The notes beneath the pieces are model-generated. The model saw nothing but the letters and a program-made list of their open reading frames with translations. It was not told the origin of the DNA and ran no database searches. DNA of 64,000 nucleotides from Planktotalea sp. (GTDB lineage: Bacteria; Pseudomonadota; Alphaproteobacteria; Rhodobacterales; Rhodobacteraceae). The translations under genes were made by a program, and so were the position numbers. Position 1 is the stretch's first letter, and every line of letters starts with the position of its first letter. Of this stretch, positions 29,867 to 37,974 are shown piece after piece. The stretch is from contig NZ_JABBAL010000030.1 in assembly GCF_018607995.1 (NCBI RefSeq), forward strand, positions 248,001 to 312,000, given 5' to 3'.

Positions 29867-30619
29867 AAGCGCCGCTTTGGACAGCTGGATTGAGGACTTG
29901 AACGCGCCAACTTCAAGCCGGTCTTCGCCAACAGCGCGCGGATCAGAGGCGGCTTGTTTCAACACTGCCTCTGTTTGCCAAAGCGCAATGCAGCCGTGTT
30001 TTGCGAGACTGCCACGAAGTTTGCGCGCTTGCTTGAGCCTGCTTAGCCCCCCCTTGGCCAAGTCAACAATCGCCTCTGACCGCCCATCAAGCAAAGGTAC
30101 GCGCTTAGCGTCTTCGAGCGCGGGTATTGCTTGGAAAAAACTCGCGAGGCCAGAAGCATAGCCCGCATCCTTCGCGACCTTCGCGTTAACCTTCGCTAGT
30201 GCGTCGCACGCGGCGAACAAAACACCCCCTGCGGTGTCCTCAAGATAAGCGGTGAACGCTGTCGCGTCCTCAAACGGGTCCTTATAGATGTCCCAACAGC
30301 GCGCAGCGATTAGGCGATCCAGCGCTTCGGCCCCCGCCTTACTCAGAACTCGCGCAAGCGGCGTTGCGACCTCGTGGCGACGCACTTCGCGTCCTTCGAT
30401 GATCTCTTCCATCACATCCCGCCACCATTGCAGCCGCATTTCTGCAATCATCGGCTCTGCCGTTACCCAAGGCGCGCGTGTGATTTCAACGTTTGCAGCA
30501 TAGATTGGGAACAAGATTGCACGCGCCTGCGCCGGAGCCGCCATGGCCGCGCGAAATCGTGCACCATCTCCGCGTTCAACAATCGCAGCACAAGCGTGCC
30601 AATCAGGGTCGTTGCTCAC
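29852..30619 (-). CDS. Squalene/phytoene synthase family protein
   Basis: The 255-aa protein matches the short squalene/phytoene synthase-like family (start DPDWHACAAIVERGD, AILFPIYAANVEITRAPW, EMRLQWWRDVMEEI, LEDTAGGVLFAACDALA). The classical pair of DxxxD prenyl-diphosphate motifs is not clear: one acidic block (WWRDVMEE) is visible and the second is weak. No carotenoid or hopanoid gene is nearby, so carotenoid synthesis should not be assumed. Its ATG overlaps the stop of the decayed hydrolase (ATGA). It is the only clearly intact member of that operon. Confidence 0.75.
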   Translation of the reverse strand: MSNDPDWHACAAIVERGDGARFRAAMAAPAQARAILFPIYAANVEITRAPWVTAEPMIAEMRLQWWRDVMEEIIEGREVRRHEVATPLARVLSKAGAEALDRLIAARCWDIYKDPFEDATAFTAYLEDTAGGVLFAACDALAKVNAKVAKDAGYASGLASFFQAIPALEDAKRVPLLDGRSEAIVDLAKGGLSRLKQARKLRGSLAKHGCIALWQTEAVLKQAASDPRAVGEDRLEVGAFKSSIQLSKAALLGRW

Positions 30620-31599
30620 TTCAATAGTCCTCGGATCAACGTTTCGGTTGAAGCTGCGTCTACTATGCTCAGGTGGCTCTCGCCATCCGAAATATGAAAG
30701 CTGCCTTTGTCGGAGGCCGCGCTCATCACCTCCACATACTTATTCGCATAAAACGCTTCATCCTGCGCACCAGCGATCAGCGTGAAATTGGGCAAAGCGG
30801 CGATATCCTTCAGGTAGTCCATCCGCGGCACGTAGCCTGTGTTCAAACGATAGGTGTAGGAAAGCGTGGCAAGATGGCCGTATTTTCCCTCGCGCGCGGC
30901 TCTTAGGCATGTTGAATTGGATGATTTCTAGATAGTTCAAAGCGGTGATCGTGAAGGTGTTAAGCATCGACAGCCCGATGATACGGCGCGTCATCGCATG
31001 TGCCCAACCACCAGAATTCTCACGCGTTGTCGGGGCGTTGTATTTGAGAAATGGCGCGAACAAGATCGCTTCATCCATCAATGCGCCGTGCTCACCGCCT
31101 GCAAAGCGCACAACAAGACCACCGCCAGAGGAATGCCCAGCAACAATGACCTTTTGATCCTCGCGCGCTTCGGCCTTGATAAGAGCCACAAGATCATCCT
31201 CCATTTGGTTGATGAAATCCACGTCACCCCGACGTTCAGGGCTCGCCCCATGACCATGTAGATCAGGGACAACAACATAAGCATCATCTTCTAATGCATT
31301 GGCAAGACAGTTAAATTGTAAGCCACCCAGCCGGATCTATGGATCAAGATCAGCAATGGTTTGCCAGCGCCCTGCACCCCATAACTGCGGATTGGCATGT
31401 CCCAACCTTTGCCCATTGTGACGCCTTTTAGTGGGGGCACATCGCTGATGCCAAGGGCTACCGTGCTCTCGAAGTTAAGGCCTGCAGCTTCGTCAACGTC
31501 GCTTAAGGTTTTCGGACGATCATACAGGACCAGGCCAAAAGCAACCAGTGCGGTTATCACAAGGCTAACTGCTGTAAATTTCAATACTGTGATGAGCAT
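30616..31599 (-). pseudogene. Alpha/beta hydrolase with two frameshifts
   Basis: The N-terminal part (one helix at about residues 8-26, then KGWDMPIRSYGVQGAGKPLLILIH) runs to a stop after PMH. One base is missing near 31319-31325, after GSGW-like RSGWVA. The next frame continues QFNCLANALEDDAYVVVPDLHGHG and the nucleophile block GHSSGGGLVVRF. Near 30890 one extra base sends it out of frame, and the original frame resumes with EGKYGHLATLSYTYRLNTGYVPRM, DEAFYANKY and the His block GESHLSIV. The oxyanion HG is also changed to HR. All catalytic blocks can still be read, so the loss looks recent. Confidence 0.87.
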
Positions 31600-31805
31600 A
31601 TCAGTCGTCTTTCACGTAAAATATCATGAACAGAGCACTCAAGCGCATCTGCAATTTGCAGCGCCAGCAGTGTCGAGGGGGTGAACACACGGTTTTCAAT
31701 CGTGTTGATCGATTTGCGCGAGACACCGACGGCTTCCGCCAGTAAGGCTTGGGTAAACCCCTTCTCGGTGCGATGCGCTTTGAGGGTGTTGTGCAACTCT
31801 GCCAT
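31581..31805 (-). CDS. XRE-family HTH regulator, 74 aa
   Basis: A compact Cro/C1 helix-turn-helix fills the protein: LKAHRTEKGFTQALLAEAVGVSRKSINTIENR, then FTPSTLLALQIADALECSVHDIL. The C-terminal RERRLICSSQY is unusual. If one A of the GAAAGACGAC run is removed the frame reads LREDD and stops just before the hydrolase ATG, which is how this family usually ends, so a late frameshift is possible. It should still bind DNA. It lies three bases after the membrane-protein pseudogene and probably controls this small operon. Confidence 0.8.
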   Translation of the reverse strand: MAELHNTLKAHRTEKGFTQALLAEAVGVSRKSINTIENRVFTPSTLLALQIADALECSVHDILRERRLICSSQY

Positions 31806-31808
31806 GGC

Positions 31809-32207
31809 TCAAGACCGCAACGTAATGAAGCAATAGAGCAGCAGCGGCGCACCACCCGACAGGGTGCCCATCGCAGCAAAAGCCGTCTGCGAATTGAGCA
31901 TCCCTGTCGCCAAGGGCACAGTGAAAAAAGGATACATAGCGATTACGATCCAATAGGATCAACTCACCGCGCGCTGCCATTCCAGGTCAAACAGCTCGTC
32001 AAAGCTGACGCTTGCCACTTCTTCATCATAACGCACCGCAGACAAGTAGATGAGTGCACCCGCACCAACACCCGCGACGGTGGGAATCCAAGGCCAGATC
32101 AGATCGGGTCGGACAAGGATCAAGGCGAGCACGCCGTAGCCGCAAATGATTAGACCCGCGCTCAAAAAGACCACAAAGCGCAGACGGGAAAGTTGTTCAA
32201 TAGTCAT
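31809..32207 (-). pseudogene. Four-helix membrane protein interrupted by TGA
   Basis: The first segment starts MTIEQLSRLRFVVFLSAG, has two membrane helices and ends EWQRAVS at TGA 31959-31961. The same frame continues SYWIVIAMYPFFTVPLATGML and AAMGTLSGGAPLLLYCF to a stop at 31809, adding two more helices. Restored, it is 132 codons with four helices, in the usual place beside an XRE regulator. One base change (CGA or similar to TGA) accounts for the break. Function is unknown. Re-initiation at ATG 31935-31937 could make the second half alone. Confidence 0.78.
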
Positions 32208-32210
32208 GGC

Positions 32211-32390
32211 TTAGCCCTCCGCCAGTTTGAGGTCGACAATGATCAGCGCCGCACTGGCTAGGCGCAGTGGGCTTGCCGCTTCACCAACGATCGCGCTATA
32301 TAGCGGTTTTATAAACCCGTCAGAGGCTATGAGCGCTGAGGCCCAAACCACTTCGAGTCCGCCAGAAATTGTAAGTAGTAACCAAGCCAT
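32211..32390 (-). pseudogene. SMR-family small multidrug transporter with internal deletion
   Basis: The first helix reads MAWLLLTISGGLEVVWASAL with the essential Glu at position 13, then KPLYSAIV. It joins directly to GEAASPLRLASAALIIV and LKLAEG, which is the fourth helix. SMR proteins are about 105 residues with four helices; this one has 59, so helices 2 and 3 (about 45 residues) are deleted in frame, and a few residues are missing near the end. GGAGG sits before the ATG at 32388-32390. It cannot form the normal dimeric pump. Confidence 0.82.
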
Positions 32391-32402
32391 CACAGCCTCC
32401 AT

Positions 32403-32454
32403 GTAACCTATTGGTAACATGAGAAGCTAAGGTGACATGTAACTTCAAGGTTAC
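32403..32454. promoter_or_regulatory. Two GTAAC-type operator-like sites
   Basis: The 64 bases between cimA and the SMR gene hold ATGTAAC-CTATTG-GTAAC (from 32401) and ATGTAAC-TTCAAG-GTTAC (from 32437). Both have ATGTAAC, a 6-base spacer and a GTWAC half-site, with centres 36 bases apart. The second has perfect inverted arms. The XRE protein encoded in this operon is a candidate ligand. This is inferred from symmetry only. Confidence 0.4.
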
Positions 32455-34077
32455 TTATCCGTTTTCGTTGGTATCGCGGATAAGTTTCCATTGGATCGCA
32501 TCGAGCAGAGCCTCAAAACTCGCATCCACAATATTGGGCGAGGCCCCCACCGTGCTCCAACGATTCCCTTTAGAATCAGCGCTGTCGATGATCACGCGGG
32601 TAACCGCTTCGGTCCCGCCTTGGGTGATCCGCACCTTGAAATCCACAAGCCGCATATCGTCGATCATCGCCTGATACTGCCCGAGATCTTTCGCCAAAGC
32701 TTTGGACAAGGCATTCACAGGACCCCGATCAGAGCCTGTTTCATCCATCGACTCACTCACGGAGAGCTTCTTTTCGCCATCCACTTTCAGCACAACCACC
32801 GCTTCGGAGAGCGAAATCATTTGGTCATATTTGTTCTTGCGTCGCTCCACGGTGACTTTGTAGCGCTTCACTTCGAAGAACTCAGGACATTGACCAAGGG
32901 CGCGACGCGCGAGCAGCTCGAAGCTCGCCTGCGCCGTATCATAGGAATAACCGCTGGATTCGCGCGCCTTGATCTCATCGAGCAGAAATCCAAGCGCGGG
33001 ATCGCCTTTGGCAACGCTTAGCCCCGCGTCCGAGAGACGTTTGCGCAGGTTCGATTGGCCCGCTTGGTTTGACATTGGAATGATGCGAACGTTGCCAACG
33101 ATTGCTGGCTCGATATGCTCATAGGTGCTTGGGTTTTTCAGGATCGCGCTGGCGTGCAGGCCCGCTTTGTGCGCGAAAGCGGATGCACCAACAAAAGGCG
33201 CTTGGCGCAAAGGAACGCGGTTCAGGATATCATCCAAGGTACGCGAAATCTGCGTGAGGGTTTGCAGGCTCTCATTCGAAACACCCGTTTCCAAAGCGCT
33301 CGCATATGGCTCTTTCAACAGTAGGATCGGAATAAGCGTGGTCAGATTGGCATTTCCACAGCGCTCGCCCAGCCCATTAAGCGTGCCTTGCACCTGCCGC
33401 ACGCCTGCATCAATCGCAGCAAGAGAACAAGCCACTGCATTGGCCGTGTCGTCGTGAGTGTGAATGCCGAGTCGGTCGCCACTGATACCTGACGCAATTA
33501 CCGCTTTGGTGATGTCAGCCACTTCTTGTGGCAAGGTGCCGCCATTCGTATCGCATAAAACGATCCAGCGCGCACCCGCTTCATGAGCCGCATGCAAGCA
33601 TTCAAGCGCATAGGTGGGATCGGATTTGTATCCATCAAAGAAATGCTCTGCATCGAACAGCGCTTCGCGACCTTGCCCGACAATATGGGAGAAAGAGGCG
33701 GCGATATTGGCAGTGTTCTCGGCCTTGGTGATGCCAAGCGCGTCTGAGACGTGGAAGGCGGAAGCCTTGCCCACCAGACAAACCGCGCCCGTGTTTGCTT
33801 GCATGACTTGCGCAAGCACCTCATCGTTCTCAGCGGACCTACCAGCCCTTTTCGTCATCCCAAAGGCGGTCATCTGCGCACGGGTTTTCGGAGCCTTTTC
33901 GAAGAATTCACTGTCGGTCGGGTTCGCGCCCGGCCATCCGCCCTCGATGTAATCAAGCCCTAACCTATCAAGCATTTCTGCGATCTGCATTTTTTCCGTC
34001 GTGGAGAATTGCACGCCTTGGGTTTGCTGGCCGTCACGCAGGGTTGTGTCGTAGAGATAAAGGCGTTCGCGGCTCAT
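32455..34077 (-). CDS. cimA: (R)-citramalate synthase
   Basis: The 540-aa enzyme condenses acetyl-CoA with pyruvate to citramalate, opening the threonine-independent route to 2-oxobutyrate and isoleucine. The HMGL-like TIM barrel has YDTTLRDGQQTQGVQF (active-site Arg-Asp), DYIEGGWPGANPTD, LCDTNGGTLP, GIHTHDDTANAVACSLAAI (metal His-x-His) and GTLNGLGERCGNANL. A C-terminal LeuA-type regulatory domain (about 400-520) suggests feedback by isoleucine. The GGWPGANP block separates it from isopropylmalate synthase. Its ATG follows the cysS stop directly. Confidence 0.93.
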   Translation of the reverse strand: MSRERLYLYDTTLRDGQQTQGVQFSTTEKMQIAEMLDRLGLDYIEGGWPGANPTDSEFFEKAPKTRAQMTAFGMTKRAGRSAENDEVLAQVMQANTGAVCLVGKASAFHVSDALGITKAENTANIAASFSHIVGQGREALFDAEHFFDGYKSDPTYALECLHAAHEAGARWIVLCDTNGGTLPQEVADITKAVIASGISGDRLGIHTHDDTANAVACSLAAIDAGVRQVQGTLNGLGERCGNANLTTLIPILLLKEPYASALETGVSNESLQTLTQISRTLDDILNRVPLRQAPFVGASAFAHKAGLHASAILKNPSTYEHIEPAIVGNVRIIPMSNQAGQSNLRKRLSDAGLSVAKGDPALGFLLDEIKARESSGYSYDTAQASFELLARRALGQCPEFFEVKRYKVTVERRKNKYDQMISLSEAVVVLKVDGEKKLSVSESMDETGSDRGPVNALSKALAKDLGQYQAMIDDMRLVDFKVRITQGGTEAVTRVIIDSADSKGNRWSTVGASPNIVDASFEALLDAIQWKLIRDTNENG

Positions 34078-35472
34078 TTATGCGCCCTTTCGTGAAATGG
34101 CGTGTAGTTTTTTAACGTCAAAGCCCTGCGTGGGTTTTAGTTCCACTGTGTCTTTGCCCATCTGCACATCCAGCCCCGCACTACGCGCAGCGCTCCTCAA
34201 GCGATCCACATCCGTGTAGTCACCGCTGAGCTTTGCCGCATTGCGCGCGGCACGCAGCCAACTTTCGACCTCCATAATCTTGGAATGGTCTTGCCCGCCA
34301 CCCCAGCTTGTCGCGACCCAATCGGCAAGCGCATCCGTCAGCAACCCAAGCAGATCTGCGGAGGCCTTAAGTCCCGCAAAATCACGAGCGCGCGACAAAG
34401 CGTGCAGGCGTTGTATGGCTTGGTGCGTGTTCAAATCATCAGCAAGTGCCACGACGACCTCTGGGTCCGGAACATCCGCCGCCTCAACGCCGTCAATCTG
34501 CGAATGCCAATGACGCAACGTGCGCTCTGCCTCGGCGCGTTTCTGTTCAGTCCAATCCATTGGCTTGCGGTAATGCGTTCCAAGCATAACGAGCCTGATC
34601 ACTTCACCCGGAACATCCTGATCCAGCAAATCGCGTACGGTGAAGAAGTTGCCCAATGACTTGGACATCTTCTTGCCCTCAACCTGCAACATTTCGTTGT
34701 GCATCCAAATGTTTGCGAACCCATGACCGACGCATTTGCTTTGTGCGATTTCATTCTCATGATGCGGGAAGGTCAGATCGTTGCCACCGCCGTGGATGTC
34801 GAAACTTTCGCCCAATAGCTCGTTCGCCATGGCAGAGCATTCGATGTGCCAGCCTGGACGTCCCTTGCCCCATGGGCTGTCCCAACCGGGTGTGTTCTCG
34901 TCCGAGGGCTTCCAAAGCACGAAGTCCATCGGATTGCGCTTATAGGGCGCGACTTCAACGCGCGATCCTGCAATCATGTCGTCAATGCTGCGACCTGAAA
35001 ACTTGCCGTAGTCCACATAGCTCTCAACCGCGAAGAGCACATGACCTTCAGCCTCATATGCAAAGCCTTTTTCGATTAGATCCGCCGACATTGCGACCAT
35101 CTGCTCGATATACTCAGTTGCGCGCGGCATGTGATTAGGATGCATCGCACCAACCGCGTCCATATCATCTAAGTATAGCTTGATCGTGCCATCAGTAATC
35201 TCGCGAATGCTTTGTCCCGTTTCAGCCGCACGCGCGTTGATCTTGTCATCCACATCCGTAAAGTTCCGCACGTAGGTGACATGATCTTCGCCATACACAT
35301 GGCGCAGTAGACGAAAGAGCGTGTCAAAGATGATCACAGGGCGCGCATTACCAAGGTGCGCGCGATCATAAACCGTTGGACCACAAACATACATCGACAC
35401 GTCACCGGATTTAATCGGTTCCAAAACCTCTTTCTGACGGGTTTGGGTGTTGTGCAAAGTGATCAGTGTCAT
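34078..35472 (-). CDS. cysS: Cysteinyl-tRNA synthetase
   Basis: The 464-aa class I synthetase has the HIGH-type motif as HLGNARP, the KMSKS loop ([10 protein letters not shown]), zinc ligands in [17 protein letters not shown] and [12 protein letters not shown], and a C-terminal helical anticodon domain. The ATG at 35470-35472 begins MTLITLHNT, the usual N-terminus, with AAGGA upstream. Directly upstream of cimA, so expression is shared. Confidence 0.96.
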   Translation of the reverse strand: MTLITLHNTQTRQKEVLEPIKSGDVSMYVCGPTVYDRAHLGNARPVIIFDTLFRLLRHVYGEDHVTYVRNFTDVDDKINARAAETGQSIREITDGTIKLYLDDMDAVGAMHPNHMPRATEYIEQMVAMSADLIEKGFAYEAEGHVLFAVESYVDYGKFSGRSIDDMIAGSRVEVAPYKRNPMDFVLWKPSDENTPGWDSPWGKGRPGWHIECSAMANELLGESFDIHGGGNDLTFPHHENEIAQSKCVGHGFANIWMHNEMLQVEGKKMSKSLGNFFTVRDLLDQDVPGEVIRLVMLGTHYRKPMDWTEQKRAEAERTLRHWHSQIDGVEAADVPDPEVVVALADDLNTHQAIQRLHALSRARDFAGLKASADLLGLLTDALADWVATSWGGGQDHSKIMEVESWLRAARNAAKLSGDYTDVDRLRSAARSAGLDVQMGKDTVELKPTQGFDVKKLHAISRKGA

Positions 35473-35707
35473 GTCGGACGTCCTTAAGTGCGCGCGCAAA
35501 TGCTTTGGCGGACTTAGCAACTCAGATCAGTGAAAGAAATGTGAAACCGGCCCGCCTAACGAAGTTAGTGGGAAATACAGCAGATAACTATGGTGGTCTG
35601 TACGTGGTTCATGAGACTTTCTTAGCGGGAGAAATCAGTTCCGTCCAGCGTATTGACGAATCCTGCGCGCCTTGGCCAATTTGCGCATCGCATCCCAGGA
35701 GGTCGCC

Positions 35708-36883
35708 ATGCCCAATTTATCCCCCACATTGACCGAAATCACCGGCGGTGGTTCTGACGGTTGGGAAGTCTTCATGCGCGCACGCAAAATGATCGCGGCG
35801 GGCACCCCTGTGACGGAATTGACGATTGGCGAGCATGATATTAGCACCGACCCGATCATTTTAGACGCAATGCACGCCTCTGCGCGTGGCGGGCATACGG
35901 GCTATGCGATGGTGCCAGGGATCGCAGCCCTGCGGCGCGAGGTAGCGCGCCGTGTGCAAGAGCGTACGGGTGTTCCAACGGGTCCAGAAAACGTGATGAT
36001 CACGCCGGGTGGGCAATCGGCCCTCTTCGCGTCGCATCTTGCCACCTGCCCCAAAGGCAAAAAAGCGATGTTCATTGATCCTTATTACGCCACCTATCCC
36101 GGCACTTTGCGAGCGATTGGCGCGATTGCGACACCGATTGAGGCCGATGCAAAAAACGGCTTTCAACCCCGCGCAGCCGATATTGAGGCGCAGGTCGAGG
36201 GCGCTGCCAGCCTGCTGATAAACTCCCCCAATAACCCGACGGGCGTCGTCTATACCCTTGGCACGCTTGAAGGTATTGCCGAGGTGTGCAAACGGCGAGA
36301 TCTGTGGCTGATCTCTGACGAGGTTTATGACACGCAAATTTGGGAGGGCGTGCATATCTCACCGCGCGCCCTGCGGGATATGGCGGAGCGCACGCTTGTT
36401 ATCGGCTCTATGTCTAAAAGCCATGCGATGACGGGCAGCCGTGTTGGTTGGATCGTCGGACCGCGCACAGCGATTGAACATCTGGTTAATCTAGCGACTC
36501 ACACGACCTACGGTGTTGCAGGCTTTGTACAGGACGCCGCCCTTTTCGCGTTGGAACAAGGGCCAGCTCTAGAGGCAGAGATCGCAGCGCCGTTTAAGCG
36601 CCGCCGTGCTTTGGCTGTTGATATACTTGCAGAGCAGAACCTGGTTAAAATGATCCCTGCGGATGGCGCGATGTACGTAATGCTTGATATTCGCGCGACG
36701 GGTCTTTCGGGAGAAACGTTTGCTAACCGTCTGCTCGATGAACGCCATATCGCTGTGATGCCCGGTGAAAGTTTTGGGCGTGCTGCGGCCGGGCACTTGC
36801 GCGTGGCGATGACGATTGAGGACACGGCCTACGCCGCCGCATTGCGCGAATTATGCGCCTTTGCGGCCGCGCTTTGTGAATAG
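35708..36883 (+). CDS. PLP-dependent class I/II aminotransferase
   Basis: The 391-aa fold-type I enzyme has TPGGQSALFASHLA (PLP phosphate), SPNNPTGVVYT, LISDEVYDTQIWEG and the Schiff-base Lys in SMSKSHAMTGSRVGW. The C-terminal Arg is in GHLRVAM. It belongs to the aspartate/aromatic aminotransferase group; the amino donor cannot be set from sequence. The ATG at 35708 has a perfect AGGAGGT site. The 235 bases before it separate it from cysS (divergent). A terminator follows at 36899. Confidence 0.88.
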   Translation: MPNLSPTLTEITGGGSDGWEVFMRARKMIAAGTPVTELTIGEHDISTDPIILDAMHASARGGHTGYAMVPGIAALRREVARRVQERTGVPTGPENVMITPGGQSALFASHLATCPKGKKAMFIDPYYATYPGTLRAIGAIATPIEADAKNGFQPRAADIEAQVEGAASLLINSPNNPTGVVYTLGTLEGIAEVCKRRDLWLISDEVYDTQIWEGVHISPRALRDMAERTLVIGSMSKSHAMTGSRVGWIVGPRTAIEHLVNLATHTTYGVAGFVQDAALFALEQGPALEAEIAAPFKRRRALAVDILAEQNLVKMIPADGAMYVMLDIRATGLSGETFANRLLDERHIAVMPGESFGRAAAGHLRVAMTIEDTAYAAALRELCAFAAALCE

Positions 36884-36898
36884 GTCAAACTGCGATAA

Positions 36899-36928
36899 GC
36901 TCTTTTCATAAGAATAAAAGAGCGTTTT
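36899..36928 (+). terminator. Rho-independent terminator after the aminotransferase
   Basis: GCTCTTTT pairs with AAAAGAGC around a 9-base loop and is followed by GTTTT. It ends four bases before the ATG of the TPM-domain gene, so that gene has little room for a promoter of its own. Confidence 0.65.
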
Positions 36929-36931
36929 AGC

Positions 36932-37756
36932 ATGACACGTTTTTTGATGATCCTCGCGCTGGTTTTCAGCGCCCACAATGCATACGCGCAATCCTAACTT
37001 GAGTACAATTCAACCACCGTGAACGACTACGCGGGACTTTTAGATGACACATCAGAGGCGCGCATCGTTGCGCAATTGGAGGCGCTGAAGAAAGACACGG
37101 GCGTTGAAATGGCCGTTCTCACCCTATCGCGTCAAGAAATGTTCGCCCCCGACATCACGCTTGAAAAATTCGCTACGGGCCTTTTCAACGAATGGGGCAT
37201 TGGCGACAAGACCAGCAATGACGGTGTTCTGGTCCTTGTGATGAAAACAGACCGCGCCATGCGGATTGAACTTGGTGGCAGCTACGGACGGGATTGGGGT
37301 CGTGCCGCGGCGCGCGTTATTGATCGTTCTTTCCTGCCTGCGTTCAAGGAAGATCGCTATCAAGACGGAATAGAGGCTGGGGTCACAGACACAATCAACA
37401 CGATTGTCACGCCCTTTCTTGCGGGGGAAGAGCCGTCGACTGGAGCGTCGAATAACTGGGTTTGGGCGATTGTCATGGCTTTCGTTGGTGGCATTGCTGC
37501 GCTTATCTTCAAAGATAATTTCCTAAAGCTAAAGAAATGTCCTGAGTGTGGAACACGCCATCTGGATCGCACACGGCACGTGAAGAACAAAGCAACAAAG
37601 ATAAACACAGGGGACGGCGATGTAATCACCACCTGTTCGAATTGTTCCTACCGAAATGTGGTGCCGTATACGATCAGCCGGATTAGTTCGTCTTCGTCCA
37701 AATCCAGCTTTGGCGGTGGGTCATCCGGTGGCGGTGGCGCAAGCAGCAAATGGTGA
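36932..37756 (+). pseudogene. TPM-domain protein with stop after the signal peptide
   Basis: ATG 36932 opens a good Sec signal (MTRFLMILALVFSAHNAYAQS). TAA at 36995-36997 follows at once, where Tyr or a similar residue is expected. The same frame resumes LEYNSTTVNDYAGLLDD and is open to 37756. It has a TPM domain (about 20 to 150 of the mature part), one membrane helix (WVWAIVMAFVGGIAALIF), a zinc ribbon (CPECGTRH, CSNCSYRN) and a Gly/Ser tail. TPM proteins face the periplasm, so a product restarted at GTG 37019 would lack export and be mislocalised. A one-base change explains the break. Confidence 0.85.
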
Positions 37757-37848
37757 AAGGGTCTGAAAGCGACCACTCGTCGTTTTCAGCTTAGAACCGT
37801 CAATAAATAAAGTTTCCACTCTTAGCAGAAGCGTCGGGAGGACGACTT

Positions 37849-37932
37849 TTGAAAGATCGAATTTGGAAGCTCACGCTGACACGCGTGACGATTGGGGCGC
37901 GACGGGGACGTGCTGCGCGGGGCCGTCCGTAA
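37849..37932 (+). CDS. Candidate small basic ORF, 27 aa
   Basis: GGGAGG is followed seven bases later by TTG, then 27 codons (LKDRIWKLTLTRVTIGARRG and a tail rich in Arg) to TAA. Net charge is strongly positive. It sits in the 218-base gap before the MttB gene and has a better ribosome site than that gene's own start. It could be a real small protein, a leader, or chance. I do not recognise it. Confidence 0.3.
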   Translation: MKDRIWKLTLTRVTIGARRGRAARGRP

Positions 37933-37974
37933 AGGGTTTTCGCCCTGCCCTAAATCCAATCGAAAGCTAATCAA

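Noticed and set aside
29852-30619. Carotenoid phytoene synthase
   Set aside because: Only one clear acidic motif is visible, and no crt or hopanoid gene is near. The family name alone is kept.
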